NCBI RefSeq assembly: GCF_000011205.1
Contig: NC_003106.2
Location: 1,688,001 to 1,752,000 of the forward strand
Length of the DNA: 64,000 nucleotides
Origin: Sulfurisphaera tokodaii str. 7
Lineage (GTDB): Archaea; Thermoproteota; Thermoprotei_A; Sulfolobales; Sulfolobaceae
Reading direction: 5' to 3'
Within the stretch, counting starts at the first letter, position 1, and each line of letters opens with the position of its first letter. The notes below the pieces were generated by a model, which ran no database searches, was not told where the DNA came from, and saw nothing but the letters and a program-made list of their open reading frames with translations. The translations under genes were made by a program, and so were the position numbers. Shown piece after piece: positions 1 through 9,333 of the stretch.

Positions 1-331
1 TAGGAACCAATGGTTTAGGTTTTTGAAAGAACAAATTATAGAGTTCAGGTCTGTTTTGTCTTCCAATCTCAATTATGTCAGAAAAACCCTTAGTAGTGAT
101 TAATGCTGTTTTAGGTAACTCTAAATTGACTTGTCCAAGAAGAGAGTTTGTTGCAATCGTTGTAGCATGTATCAGTGTGTCCACACTTATTCCTAATTTT
201 TGAATACCTTCTTTCACTCCATTTTCTGGATTTTTTGGTGTTGATAAACCTTTGTAGAAAACAATTTCTCCGTCATCTTTCACTCCTATTATATCTGTAA
301 ATGTACCACCTATGTCGACCGCGAGAAGCAT
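1..331 (-). CDS. hyuA: Hydantoinase/oxoprolinase (HyuA-type) N-terminal part, cut by window edge
   Basis: The frame is open from an ATG at 331 down to base 1, so only about 110 N-terminal residues are present. It starts with the glycine-rich phosphate-binding segment VDIGGTFTD, followed by [11 protein letters not shown] and [17 protein letters not shown]. These are hallmarks of the hydantoinase A / 5-oxoprolinase family (ASKHA fold, ATP-dependent hydrolysis of cyclic imides). In this family a hyuB-like gene usually follows, which would lie outside the window. Substrate cannot be deduced (methylhydantoin, oxoproline or acetone carboxylase-like). Confidence 0.85.
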   Translation of the reverse strand, partial: MLLAVDIGGTFTDIIGVKDDGEIVFYKGLSTPKNPENGVKEGIQKLGISVDTLIHATTIATNSLLGQVNLELPKTALITTKGFSDIIEIGRQNRPELYNLFFQKPKPLVP

Positions 332-454
332 ATAAGATTCTATATTTAGCTATATAAAATTTTTTGCCTTTTCTGAGTGAATACTTAAAATTAGTTATCG
401 GAAAAGGGACAATTCTATGTCATTACAGTAAAATATTGTATTTCTAGTATAGCA

Positions 455-634
455 CTTATAGGAGAATCGTTACGTTTTTACGTTACGTTAAATAAATGTA
501 AGATATATTGTCTTATTAACTGAAAATTCCTTGTGATTAACGAAATAAAGTAAGGAAGTAAATTCAAAGTATTTATTAGTTTATGAACAAGCATTATAAT
601 TTTTTATGGTAAGGGAATTTCCTTAAACTACTAC
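455..634 (+). repeat. MITE-like repeat, copy A
   Basis: This is an approximately 180-bp noncoding unit. It starts near TTATAGGAGAATCGTTACG, has a middle containing AGTATTTATTAGTTTATGA and ends with GGGAATTTCCTTAAACTACT. Closely matching units occur at 33269-33447 (same strand) and 42949-43122 (opposite strand). There is no ORF, so it looks like a non-autonomous miniature element. The helper element was not identified in the window. Confidence 0.8.
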
Positions 635-701
635 TAGTATACTCTTTAAAGGTTTAATAATAGTACATTTAAACATAAGTTTAAACATGGCTTAAGAGTA
701 T

Positions 702-889
702 TATGATTTCTGAAAAAGCATATGGTTATTATTGAGTGAGAAGAGGGAAAGAGTTTTTCTGATGTTATTATAAGATTAGTGAAGGGTAATAGGAGAAATA
801 TTATGGATTATGCTGGTATTTGGGGAGATATGAGTGATTATGAGATTAGCAGATTGCTTGAAGATCTTAAGAAGATGCGGAATAGATAG
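702..889 (+). pseudogene. Frameshifted VapB-type antitoxin remnant
   Basis: Read in two frames, the sequence gives MISEKAYGYY, then after a shift near 731 GKSFSDVIIRLVKGNRRN and DYAGIWGDMSDYEISRLL, ending in RNR and a TAG. The pattern (short N-terminal ribbon, SFSDVI, hydrophobic AGIW..M and a charged helical tail) is that of archaeal DUF217/VapB antitoxins that precede PIN toxins. A vapC relic follows directly. The frameshift leaves no complete antitoxin. Confidence 0.6.
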
Positions 890-985
890 AGTGTAAATGC
901 TTAAATAGTGATATACTTATCGACTTTCTAAGGGATATCTCAAAAGTTAGAAAGGATAAATTTCTAACTTATAAGTACCTTATGT
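890..985 (+). pseudogene. VapC (PIN) N-terminal relic
   Basis: In one frame the sequence reads CLNSDILIDFLRDISKVRK, which matches the first strand and catalytic-Asp region of PIN-domain toxins (usual form LLDTNVLIDFLRG). No start codon remains. The similarity fades around 985, where the oppositely oriented intact vapC gene ends. It directly follows the vapB relic, so the two are the remains of one module. Confidence 0.5.
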
Positions 986-1403
986 TGATTACGGGCTTCT
1001 TAAACTCAATTAAGGTTATGTCATCGAAGTCGCTATTAAAGCTTACTATAAATTGTGTCCTTAACTTATCCATTGAGGATAAAGTTGTACAATCAGTAAA
1101 GCTAAGCTTTTTATCATATCTGGCAAGGTAATTTAAAGCTCCATTAAGGGTTTCAATGCCTATCATATATAATGTAAGCTCCTCATTATCTATTTTATTT
1201 AGGATTGTTTTAGCAATATTTATTGCATAATTTTTATTTATGCGATATATTAGGAAAGTTAATAATTCATCAAGTATATAATCTGTGATAACAGATTCAA
1301 ACTCCGCAATCTTTTTAGAAAGTGACAAAGCTTCGCTATGGTACTTATCATTCTTATTTAAGTATGCTATAAAATACGAAGTATCAAGAAGTACTTTTTC
1401 CAT
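969..1403 (-). CDS. vapC: PIN-domain toxin, VapC family
   Basis: The protein has 144 residues and begins MEKVLLDTSYFIAYLNKND, with the first acidic residue of the PIN active site in LLDTS. A conserved Glu follows in ILDELLTFL, and SFTDCTTLSSM supplies the later Asp. Length and motifs fit a Mg2+-dependent ribonuclease toxin. The start overlaps the end of the upstream vapB gene by 20 bp, the usual translational coupling. The last bases abut a decayed second vapBC pair on the other strand. Confidence 0.85.
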   Translation of the reverse strand: MEKVLLDTSYFIAYLNKNDKYHSEALSLSKKIAEFESVITDYILDELLTFLIYRINKNYAINIAKTILNKIDNEELTLYMIGIETLNGALNYLARYDKKLSFTDCTTLSSMDKLRTQFIVSFNSDFDDITLIEFKKPVINIRYL

Positions 1404-1638
1404 AAACTACCTCATCTACCTTTTCTGAGGAATCCGTATCCATTTCTATAATTAACCCATCAAAGTCGTTCATTTTTAATCCCTTTTTAATCTTTCTTTT
1501 ATTTTCATAAAAGTCTATTAGGAGCTCGATTACGTCATTTAGACTGATCTCTTCACCTTTCTTAGCTTGAATCTCTCCAGCTAACTTAATTAGCTTCCTT
1601 TTTACTTCATCAGTAACCTTTATTGTGGTATAAGCCAT
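1384..1638 (-). CDS. vapB: Ribbon-helix-helix antitoxin, VapB family
   Basis: I start it at the ATG at 1638, giving 84 residues beginning MAYTTIKVTDEVKRKLIKLA. An upstream ATG would add 18 residues that do not fit the family. The start I chose opens the ribbon-helix-helix DNA-binding strand (TTIKVTDEV), followed by NDVIELLIDFYENK helices and an acidic tail that would contact the toxin. It overlaps vapC, which follows, by 20 bp. It likely represses its own promoter. Confidence 0.8.
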   Translation of the reverse strand: MAYTTIKVTDEVKRKLIKLAGEIQAKKGEEISLNDVIELLIDFYENKRKIKKGLKMNDFDGLIIEMDTDSSEKVDEVVYGKSTS

Positions 1639-1882
1639 ATGTATACTTAGTATACCGAAATAAAAAGTTTTTATGGAATATTGTAAAAACATAGTAAGAC
1701 TGATCCAATATCCTTTGTAAATTGTAATATTATCTTACTCAGTATAATTATATGAAGAAATAATTGATTATATGTTGTTACATAGGTATAAGGGTATTAC
1801 TTATCAAAATTCTAAATAGAGAAATACAATACAGTGTTTTATACGATAAAATTTATAAAATAGTAGTCTAAATCATACTATT

Positions 1883-3346
1883 ATGAATATTAAGGATGTA
1901 CTAAAGGAAAATTCTATTAGAATTCTCTCAGTACTTATAGCTACGATCGTTATATTAACTACAGCATTTGCAATTCTTTATTTGTTTACACCAGTGCTAA
2001 TAGGGTATCAAACAACTTCTGCAGGTGTAATAGAATATTTTAAGAATGTTCTTGACCCGTCTTTTGTAGTAAAAACTTATGTAAATGGTGGATTAGCAAA
2101 CACTATAATCTCTGTTTATATTAATCAACCGAATAACGTGAAATTTTATAAAGAGTATTATGGGGAGACATTAGAAATACCATTTTCAGCACTAACAAAC
2201 TATGTTAAATCATGGGAAAAACATAATGTAATAAACACATCAATCCTCATCATAGCAACATATATAGAAGGAGGAAAAGCATTCACTGAAGCAGAAGAAG
2301 TAGAGTATAATCCAGACTGGATTATAAACAATAATCCAATACAAATTGTTGCAATAATTAACATAATACCAAAAATAATAAAAACAAACAATGTAACGGT
2401 TGAGCAAATCACTACACAAGTAACAAACACAAGCAATGTAACAAAATACCCTTACACAATAAACATCATTGAAGAAGAATATAATGAACCACAAATACAT
2501 CTATCCTCAACTGTTTACACTCCTGTGACGAATATCTTATGTTTCTACAACTTCTCTGTACCATTAAGCTGAATAACATTAAGCAATAACGTGAAAAACA
2601 AGAATAATTATACAGCGATGTATTTTTGCACCAAGTTTGTCGGTAATGTAAGTTGGTTTGGAGCAAGTAACTATTATATAGGTTCATATATAGGAATCTC
2701 CTATTCAACTCATGTACGTGATAGCCCCTCTGTTTCATTAGATAAAACTTATCTTTCCACTTTATCTAATCCTATAATTTATACTTACTATAACGCTACA
2801 ATAGCAATAGTTACTTATACGTTATATCAGACAGTACACGGTCTCAATATACCGATATGTAATTTAAGTGTCTTAGAGATTTTGTCTTTATCCAGATTTG
2901 GAATTAGTGTTGAAAGTAGTAGTGGTTTAACTCGTATTGTTTTCAGTAATTCTTCTGGTAAATATGTTTATTATTTACCTATTGGCAATGGTAGTGTGAA
3001 ATTATTTTACACTTATTTTGGAGAATTTGTTAAAACCTTAAAAAGTCTTCCATATGGTTATGCATATGAAGAAGAAGGTAAAGTTAATGCTACAAAGAAT
3101 GTTTTTATTGGGAGTAACACTATTGGTGTTACTACATATTACTTTTCTAATTTAAGGAGTACTAACCTAACAGAAATATATCTACTAAATCCTGTCGTAA
3201 ATATGTTTATTTCGCATGGTAATGCTCAAGTTTATTTTAGTTACTTTGTTTATTCTACTGGTTGGGGAATACCTATAGAGGGTTTTATATTAAACTATAC
3301 TTCTTATTACGAGGGATTAAAGTATGAAAAGGCTAACATGCCATAG
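1883..3346 (+). pseudogene. Membrane-anchored surface protein gene interrupted by in-frame TGA
   Basis: Two open stretches, 1883-2569 and 2573-3346, lie in the same frame. They are separated only by one TGA at 2570-2572, with no further stop between them, so they read as one protein of about 487 residues. The N-terminus has one membrane helix (residues about 14-38). The rest is predicted extracellular, rich in Asn, Tyr and Thr with many N-x-S/T sequons, as in glycosylated Sulfolobales surface proteins. I do not recognise the family. A TGG-to-TGA change would explain the stop. Readthrough or a shorter secreted protein starting at GTG 2591 are alternatives. Confidence 0.6.
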
Positions 3347-3398
3347 TTGCTTATTTAGAGTCTGTAAGTGAAGAAAATCAAGATTAATAGTCTTTATT

Positions 3399-3440
3399 AC
3401 TTTAACGTTAATGCATAACTGTAAAGATTTTTTATGAATA
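3399..3440 (-). repeat. Solo terminal fragment of the MITE family
   Basis: The segment TTTAACGTTAATGCATAACT followed by GTAAAGATTTTTTA resembles the end of MITE copy C at 43090-43122 (TTAACATAACGTATAACTGT, then AACGATTTTCCTAA). Only this terminus is present, about 95 bp upstream of the START-like gene. Confidence 0.4.
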
Positions 3441-3534
3441 AGTGCTATAAAATATCAAATTTACTTGCTCGTATATAAAATAAAAAAACAAGTATATATT
3501 TAAAAATATAAATAAGTGATTCAGTTAAAATGGT

Positions 3535-4050
3535 GTGAATAACTCAATTTTAGTAAAGGCCGAAAAGAGAGAAATAATGAAAATTATAACTGATCCATTC
3601 AGATTATTTGGTATAATATCTCATATTAACATTCTTCAAGTGTTTGATGAGGAAAATAAGGTTTTCACTACTTTAGATAAAATAAATAAATTTCCCAAAA
3701 AATTTAGAGTAATGTATATTTTTGGAACTCCAGATACTGGCATAAAAACATTCTTAGGTTATGCTGAAGGCCCCAATATTATACCAAATGGAGTAAAATA
3801 CCAGGGTAACAGTGAAGATGAAACGTTTTACTGGGAGATTGAAATTTTTGTTACAGAGAGAATTGAAGCTTCAAACATAGTTTTCAACATGAATACAATT
3901 TACAAACCTAAGGTCGTCCAAAAATTACTAGGGAAAGACGTAAAAGAACTAAAACCAGATTTTAACTTCCCTGATCACGTACTGAAAGCGCATTTAATAC
4001 CGTACTTTAAGTTCTTCTCTGGCGATACATTATTAACAGAACAACAATGA
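3535..4050 (+). CDS. START/SRPBCC-like small protein (paralogue of 26166-27005)
   Basis: The protein has 171 residues from a GTG start. The nearby ATG at 3530 is out of frame and hits a stop at once. The N-terminus (ILVKAEKREIMKIITDPF) and C-terminus (FPDHVLKAHLIPYFKFF) align with the 279-residue protein encoded at 26166. Both look like the helix-grip SRPBCC fold that binds hydrophobic ligands. A TATA-like tract (AAGTATATATTTAAAAA) lies about 35 bp upstream. Its 3' end overlaps the convergent sedolisin gene by 44 bp. Ligand and role are unknown. Confidence 0.6.
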   Translation: MNNSILVKAEKREIMKIITDPFRLFGIISHINILQVFDEENKVFTTLDKINKFPKKFRVMYIFGTPDTGIKTFLGYAEGPNIIPNGVKYQGNSEDETFYWEIEIFVTERIEASNIVFNMNTIYKPKVVQKLLGKDVKELKPDFNFPDHVLKAHLIPYFKFFSGDTLLTEQQ

Positions 4051-7000
4051 CAAGAAGAATAGCTATAATTGATAGTACTAAAGATATTGTTAAAATACTA
4101 TTAGACTGTATATAAGCCTCAAAGTTTTCACTTACAATTTCTCCATCATTCTGAACTACTATCACATGAATTTCATTGTATCCATTAGATAGAGGAAGTG
4201 TAACTTGAGTAGATGTACCGTTATATACTAACTTTCCGTTTACGAAAACCTCGACATTTTTAATATCTTTACCATGAACTATTACTTCGTTTCCACTGAG
4301 TAAGACTGAAGGTAAAGGTATGGAAAGATATTTAATTAATGAAGTTTCGTTAGTTATCCTAGAGTTTGATAATAACGTTATATTCGTGATTTTAGAATTA
4401 ATCACATTTATAGTCGAATTTATAACTATTATTTTGTCGCCTACAACACCGTCAAGTGTTACATTAGAGTTTCTTATTACTAAAGTTCCATTTATTTGAG
4501 AGTCCATAATTTCCAGGTTACTGTTATATATTATATCATTTTCTAGTATATCATTAAATAGTTTTCCTATCATTGAAATATTATCATGATAAAAGTAAAC
4601 GTAAAATGTTTGAGCAAAAGTTACTGATGTGTTTGCTATCAGCGTATAGGGCTGAACTATAAACGGTTTTTGTGCATTAAGGTTATTAGTTGTAGGATAT
4701 CCATTTGCTGAAATTCCTGAGATAAAGATCGAGAAAGGACCAAAATAATTTCCCGATAGGTAAGTTAAATTACCTTGAGTATAAGTTGACGGTAATGTAA
4801 AATTACCTATCCATAAAGTTCCATTGAACCATAATGGTATCTCAAAACTTTCAGTGTAATCTTCGTAGTTACTCTGAAGCTGTAACGGATAAACAGTTGC
4901 TGAGAACATTCCGTATTTAACTTCAGTACCATCAGGATAGGTAATATTGGCTAAAATTTTTACGTTATTTCCTTCAGCTAAAATTCCTTCAAGTTTTACA
5001 CTAATTGAAAGATTTTGAGGTATAACGTATATTTGCGAATAATATCTTCCTTCTAGCACACTACTGTTACCTAACGTAGAATATTGATTAAGAATTATAG
5101 TATAAAGTCCAGGAGTTATGTTATAGGGAATTTTTAAGTAACCAATATAAGTATAAGCTAATAGTCCTTCAAATGGCACTAAAACCCAAGATAAGTTTGC
5201 AACAGATAGTACTTTTCCGTCATTACTATACAGTACAGCTGAAATGTTAGTGTTACCGAATGGCATGTTAGAAGGTTCTATAAAGAGTGAACTACCGGGC
5301 GTTACAACACCAGGCTCTACTACAAGTGGGGGAATTATTAGTGTATTTAACAGAAGAGAACTACCTGCGAAAGTTGGTATATAACCATAAACATTATTCC
5401 CAACAATTAATATTGGACCAGCTGTAATATTTCTACCTAAATATGCTATGTATTCTCCTTTACTAGAATTCATTATAATATTTGTGATTTTTACATAAGA
5501 GTTATTTAGAGGCTGGTATGCATATATCGTTACATTTACATAGGTCACATTAACACGCTCATCGTATAAGTTATACACTTCTCCTCTAATTTCTGGGTAA
5601 ATAACATTTAAATTTCCCTTGATGGTTAGTATATAACCTACAAAGGCGTTAGTCCCACTCTCATTATTAACTATAACTTCTATTGGGCCTTCAACAGTAG
5701 GGTAATAATAACCTATCCATCTACTGCCGTTAAAATGAAGTTTGATATCTGCTACTTCACCGCTTAATGAGTATACATAAGCATTAAATGAACCGCTGGT
5801 TAATTCTTTTCCGTTCTCAGTAGCGTTAACAATTATTTCTATTTCTTGGTCTGGTAGAAAGTAATAGGTGTAATTTGTACCGTTGTAAAGAGAAATAGTT
5901 ATTTCTGGCTGGGAAGAAGATTTAATCAGCTTAACTAAATGGGCGATTTCTCCGATGTTTGGTGCACCGAGTCCCGTAACAAGATTATATCCGTATTTTG
6001 CAACCCAAGGAATATTGTAACCAAATGTAATAGGGAAATAAGCCTCATTATAATATTTCTCTCCTAAATAATAGAGCAGTGGGTTAATGAGACCAAAAGT
6101 CATGTTATCTTTCTGCATAACTAGTGTTAATAAACCAGCAAAAAGTGGTGAAGCTTCACTTGTACCTCCTATTAAATAAGTTATATTACCGGGAAAGACT
6201 ACTTGAATCCCTGGGAAAAGGTTAGCGTTTAAGGAAATATCTGGTACCATTCTTCCATAAGGATAAGTATTAGGTGTTGGGATATAGAACTGATACCATG
6301 GTTTTACAAATAAAACACTAATACCTCCAGTTGAACCACCGTAGTTGGTGAAATATGGTATGAAACCGTAATTTGACCAAGCAGTTTGATAAGCACTGCC
6401 ATTTAATGTAATATATGTTGTGGTACCACCTATAGCAGTAACAAATGGTGAAGTTGATGGAAAAGTAACAGAACCTATAGGGGAAGTACTATAACCGCTA
6501 CCACCTACATCACCGGTACTTGCTAGAAAGGTTATTCCCTCTAGTGATCCTAAAGCATAATATAAATTCATTTCATAAACTGTCATAAGATTTGCTGGGT
6601 TATCAACTATTTCTGATTCTGGGATACCCCAGCTCTGAGATAATACGTTTACTTTATCCTCTTGGACAATTTTAGCTAAAACTGCTGGTAATGGTAAATT
6701 TGGATTTGCGACATAGAGTATAATACTAGCCTTAGGCGCCATAGCGTGTGAAACTTCGACATCAAGACTTATTTCCAAATTCCAGCCTGAAAGTAAACCT
6801 CCAAACGGACAAGAAGGTCCAATATATTTAATCTCAAAAGATGACGGAGAAGGTAAATTGTATATTTTATCGAAATAAGCTAATTGTTGCACTATAGTAG
6901 GATCTCCATAAAAATCTAGGATTCCTATCGTATAACCTTCTCCAGTCGTATTAAGTACAGTTGCATTATATGCCTTAAGTAACCAAGTTACTGGATAAGA

Positions 7001-7540
7001 TTCATCAGCGTAGGTAAAGTTCAAAGTTATGGCTTTTTTCTCGATTTGATTAATAAGAGAAGGTGTAACTAAATCGTCAGGTGATTTCAAAAATAATGTG
7101 GTAAAATTACTTGCTACTATTACGTTGCCGTTGAGATAACCAATCCCAGAGTAGTAAGTGTAGTTTTGGAATTTATTAAAGAAAATAGTAGTGTTTAGAA
7201 ACTCCTCAAGTTGAAGAATACTTACATTGACTACAATTATTGAATCTAAAGAAGTAGAAATTATTTTAATACCATGTGATTTAAGAAAAGATAACATAGC
7301 TTCATATTCTTGTATATTCATAAATTTCATTATTTCTGATGAATTTAGAAAATGATGATATAAAGGAGAATTAGGATTGGAAACTTCATACGCTAATGAA
7401 TATATTTGGCTAATATCTTTAGGTGGAATAAATATACTTGCGATAACATATTGTCCTTCTGTATTAGAGTAAGATAATAAAAATGTAGGAAAGATAGAAA
7501 TTAAAAGAAGAAATATAAAGATAATTATTACTCTTTTCAT
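4007..7540 (-). CDS. Sedolisin-type (S53) pro-protease, secreted and membrane anchored
   Basis: The protein has 1177 residues. It has a signal peptide (about 1-24), a pro-kumamolisin activation domain (about 25-165), then the S53 catalytic domain. The catalytic Glu256 and Asp260 lie in LEISLD, the oxyanion Asp344 in STGDVGGSG and the nucleophile Ser461 in GGTSEASPLFAG. About 600 further residues are beta-rich and full of N-glycosylation sequons. A C-terminal membrane helix (about 1148-1171) precedes a basic tail. The family digests protein at acidic pH outside the cell, fitting a heterotrophic acidophile. The size is far above simple kumamolisins because of the C-terminal extension. Confidence 0.92.
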   Translation of the reverse strand: MKRVIIIFIFLLLISIFPTFLLSYSNTEGQYVIASIFIPPKDISQIYSLAYEVSNPNSPLYHHFLNSSEIMKFMNIQEYEAMLSFLKSHGIKIISTSLDSIIVVNVSILQLEEFLNTTIFFNKFQNYTYYSGIGYLNGNVIVASNFTTLFLKSPDDLVTPSLINQIEKKAITLNFTYADESYPVTWLLKAYNATVLNTTGEGYTIGILDFYGDPTIVQQLAYFDKIYNLPSPSSFEIKYIGPSCPFGGLLSGWNLEISLDVEVSHAMAPKASIILYVANPNLPLPAVLAKIVQEDKVNVLSQSWGIPESEIVDNPANLMTVYEMNLYYALGSLEGITFLASTGDVGGSGYSTSPIGSVTFPSTSPFVTAIGGTTTYITLNGSAYQTAWSNYGFIPYFTNYGGSTGGISVLFVKPWYQFYIPTPNTYPYGRMVPDISLNANLFPGIQVVFPGNITYLIGGTSEASPLFAGLLTLVMQKDNMTFGLINPLLYYLGEKYYNEAYFPITFGYNIPWVAKYGYNLVTGLGAPNIGEIAHLVKLIKSSSQPEITISLYNGTNYTYYFLPDQEIEIIVNATENGKELTSGSFNAYVYSLSGEVADIKLHFNGSRWIGYYYPTVEGPIEVIVNNESGTNAFVGYILTIKGNLNVIYPEIRGEVYNLYDERVNVTYVNVTIYAYQPLNNSYVKITNIIMNSSKGEYIAYLGRNITAGPILIVGNNVYGYIPTFAGSSLLLNTLIIPPLVVEPGVVTPGSSLFIEPSNMPFGNTNISAVLYSNDGKVLSVANLSWVLVPFEGLLAYTYIGYLKIPYNITPGLYTIILNQYSTLGNSSVLEGRYYSQIYVIPQNLSISVKLEGILAEGNNVKILANITYPDGTEVKYGMFSATVYPLQLQSNYEDYTESFEIPLWFNGTLWIGNFTLPSTYTQGNLTYLSGNYFGPFSIFISGISANGYPTTNNLNAQKPFIVQPYTLIANTSVTFAQTFYVYFYHDNISMIGKLFNDILENDIIYNSNLEIMDSQINGTLVIRNSNVTLDGVVGDKIIVINSTINVINSKITNITLLSNSRITNETSLIKYLSIPLPSVLLSGNEVIVHGKDIKNVEVFVNGKLVYNGTSTQVTLPLSNGYNEIHVIVVQNDGEIVSENFEAYIQSNSILTISLVLSIIAILLVIVVLLIMYRQRRT

Positions 7541-7816
7541 TATTCTAACTATATGAGAAGCTATTATTTAAAATTGTTCATCATATTTGTCTTCTTATAT
7601 TTCTTTTCTAAATGGATAGAAGTAGATTAGCACTCTATCTGATGATTAAAATTGTCTGCTAAGATAGAATTATTCCCAAAAATTCTTTAGGTAATTTCTC
7701 ACTTTAAGAGGAAATAAATTAATCATTTTTCTACGTTATAAAGTAACTTTTATTAATGAATCACATACGAATATTTTCATTTAACACTTATTGCTTTAAA
7801 GGCGTACAAATTGTTA

Positions 7817-8761
7817 ATGAACTTGTTTGATGAAAATATAAAACACGATATATTTCTATTCTGTAGACAGAGGCTTTACCTTAGTCCTAGTGAGGAAGAT
7901 TATAAAGAATTCATTTCATTATTTAAAGATTATAGGGAAGATCTCCGTAGGAGTGAGTACGAATATAACGTCGAGAATATATCTTCTCTAAATGAGATAA
8001 TAAACGAGGATATGTTGAAGTACAGAGTATTTATTGAGCCTAAACATGATGGAACTCAGATCGTAATGAAGGTTAACGATAAGGTCCACTTAAGTCATAA
8101 GAGCGGTTCCGGAATAAATAAACAAGATATAGCCTTACTCTTTGGAGTATTTGTAAAATTCCGCGAAGACTTTTTTGAGCTATTAAATAGGGCTAAGGAA
8201 GAGGGAGTAGTAGTAAAGATGGAGATATTCGGTAAGGAATATTCTCCTTTTAAAATAGAGAAAGAATCTCTTAACTTTTCAGTTTTTGACGTACTTAAAC
8301 GCGATCATTATTTACTGCCTACAGAGCTTTCATATCCACATTCAGTAGAGTTTATTGAGATTAAGAGCTTAAAAGATATAGACTCAATGAAAGTTTTATC
8401 ATGGTTAAAGAGTAAGGAGGGGGTTGTCGTAAAAATTTACGGCGATTCTCTTCCCTATAGGAAGGCCAAAAATTTTAACATGTTAGCATTTAAATATAAG
8501 CCGTTTATTGAACAGCTAGTTGATGAAATGAAAGGTAAAAAGATAATTAAAGATCAAAGAAAGTTTTCCGCTGTATTTTCGGAGTTAGTCACAGAATATG
8601 CTAAGGATAGGACTAAGTCCTTCGAGGAAATTCTGGTGAAGGTAAAAGAAGACCATGAAGAACTAAAGGATTTCATTGATAAAAACCATGAGATAATTAA
8701 AGACTTCTGGTTTAATAGTAAGGCTGTGAAGTCAGTGTTGCAGCTAATTGAGATGAAGTAA
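7817..8761 (+). CDS. Covalent nucleotidyltransferase, RNA/DNA ligase-like
   Basis: Starting at ATG 7817 (a TTG lies two codons earlier) the protein has 314 residues. It carries the ordered motifs of the ligase/capping superfamily: motif I EPKHDG with putative nucleotide-accepting Lys76, motif III KMEIFGKEY, motif IV EGVVVK (about 201-206) and motif V AFKYK (about 224-228). A helical C-terminal region follows. No OB-fold or zinc module is obvious, which favours an RNA ligase-like enzyme over a replicative DNA ligase. It stands alone, so its role (RNA repair, tRNA healing or defence) is inference. Confidence 0.75.
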   Translation: MNLFDENIKHDIFLFCRQRLYLSPSEEDYKEFISLFKDYREDLRRSEYEYNVENISSLNEIINEDMLKYRVFIEPKHDGTQIVMKVNDKVHLSHKSGSGINKQDIALLFGVFVKFREDFFELLNRAKEEGVVVKMEIFGKEYSPFKIEKESLNFSVFDVLKRDHYLLPTELSYPHSVEFIEIKSLKDIDSMKVLSWLKSKEGVVVKIYGDSLPYRKAKNFNMLAFKYKPFIEQLVDEMKGKKIIKDQRKFSAVFSELVTEYAKDRTKSFEEILVKVKEDHEELKDFIDKNHEIIKDFWFNSKAVKSVLQLIEMK

Positions 8762-9180
8762 AAGTTTTTGTCTGTGATATATTTGCGCAATTTTTAGTTA
8801 TTTTTAATCACTTTTAATCCTCTTAAATAACCTTATGTAGTCTGCTTATCAAATCCTTTCCTATTTTAATCCCTTTATGTTCATCAGAGTTAGTAGTACC
8901 TTTAGATTACTAGATAAGGTTGAACTTTGCTTCAATACCTTAATAATACCATGAATGACTATTTGTCTCTCAGTAGAACACAAATCCCTCATATTATCCT
9001 TCCTCACTTAGTGAACTTCTTTTTGTTTATAAAATCCACAAATACAGCACAATCAACAATAACCTTAACGGGAATTTCAAGCACTGAGATAAAGCGTTTA
9101 ATCTTAACACCTTGACCTACTCCTCAGGCTAAATAAGTTTTATCATTTCAGAACTCATAAAACCCTGATAGTAACAACTC
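8762..9180. other. Gene-poor spacer
   Basis: No convincing gene. A 62-codon frame at 8927-9115 (+) is not supported. On the minus strand, short open stretches around 9010-9115 (for example PVKVIVDCAVFVDFINKKK) suggest an old coding relic that I could not assign. Confidence 0.4.
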
Positions 9181-9208
9181 TTATATATTACATTTTTTAT
9201 ATAATATA
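9181..9208 (+). promoter_or_regulatory. TATA-box region of the hairpin RNA / DUF3800 unit
   Basis: AT-only TATA-like sequences (TTATATATTACATTTTTTAT, then ATAATATATT) lie just before the structured RNA at 9211. A start of transcription close to 9210 would give either a separate small RNA or a structured leader of about 120 nt for the DUF3800 gene. Confidence 0.5.
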
Positions 9209-9210
9209 TT

Positions 9211-9312
9211 GTAAAAAGCCTACTCAATCTGTCGGGGTTTGCCCGAGGGAGATGAGAGTAGGTAAAGCCTGGACTCTTCGGGTTTGCCCGAGGGGTGTGA
9301 AAGGCTTTTTAC
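9211..9312 (+). ncRNA. Tandem two-hairpin structured RNA
   Basis: Two similar units occur in tandem. Each has AAGCCT, then a G/C stem capped by TTTG (TCGGGGTTTGCCCGA at 9232-9246 and TTCGGGTTTGCCCGAGG at 9277-9293), then a TGA. Unit 1 is closed by CCTACTC/GAGTAGG (9219-9225 with 9256-9262). The whole is closed by GTAAAAAGCCT/AGGCTTTTTAC (9211-9221 with 9302-9312), which can alternatively close unit 2. Such G/C stems stand out in this AT-rich DNA. The 3' T-rich arm could terminate transcription. It is not a tRNA, and no clear C/D or H/ACA boxes were found. Confidence 0.65.
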
Positions 9313-9333
9313 TATTTTATTAACTTCTCCCTT

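Noticed and set aside
2200-2738. Minus-strand frames of 78-90 codons inside the surface-protein gene
   Set aside because: They lie antisense to the long plus-strand frame, have low-complexity Phe/Tyr/Cys-rich products and overlap each other.
8927-9115. 62-codon plus-strand frame
   Set aside because: No family features, and the composition is Thr/Ser-rich as expected from the complement of a relic.
9211-9312. tRNA or C/D sRNA reading of the hairpin region
   Set aside because: No cloverleaf, no T-loop consensus, and no correctly spaced C and D boxes. The tandem hairpin explanation fits better.
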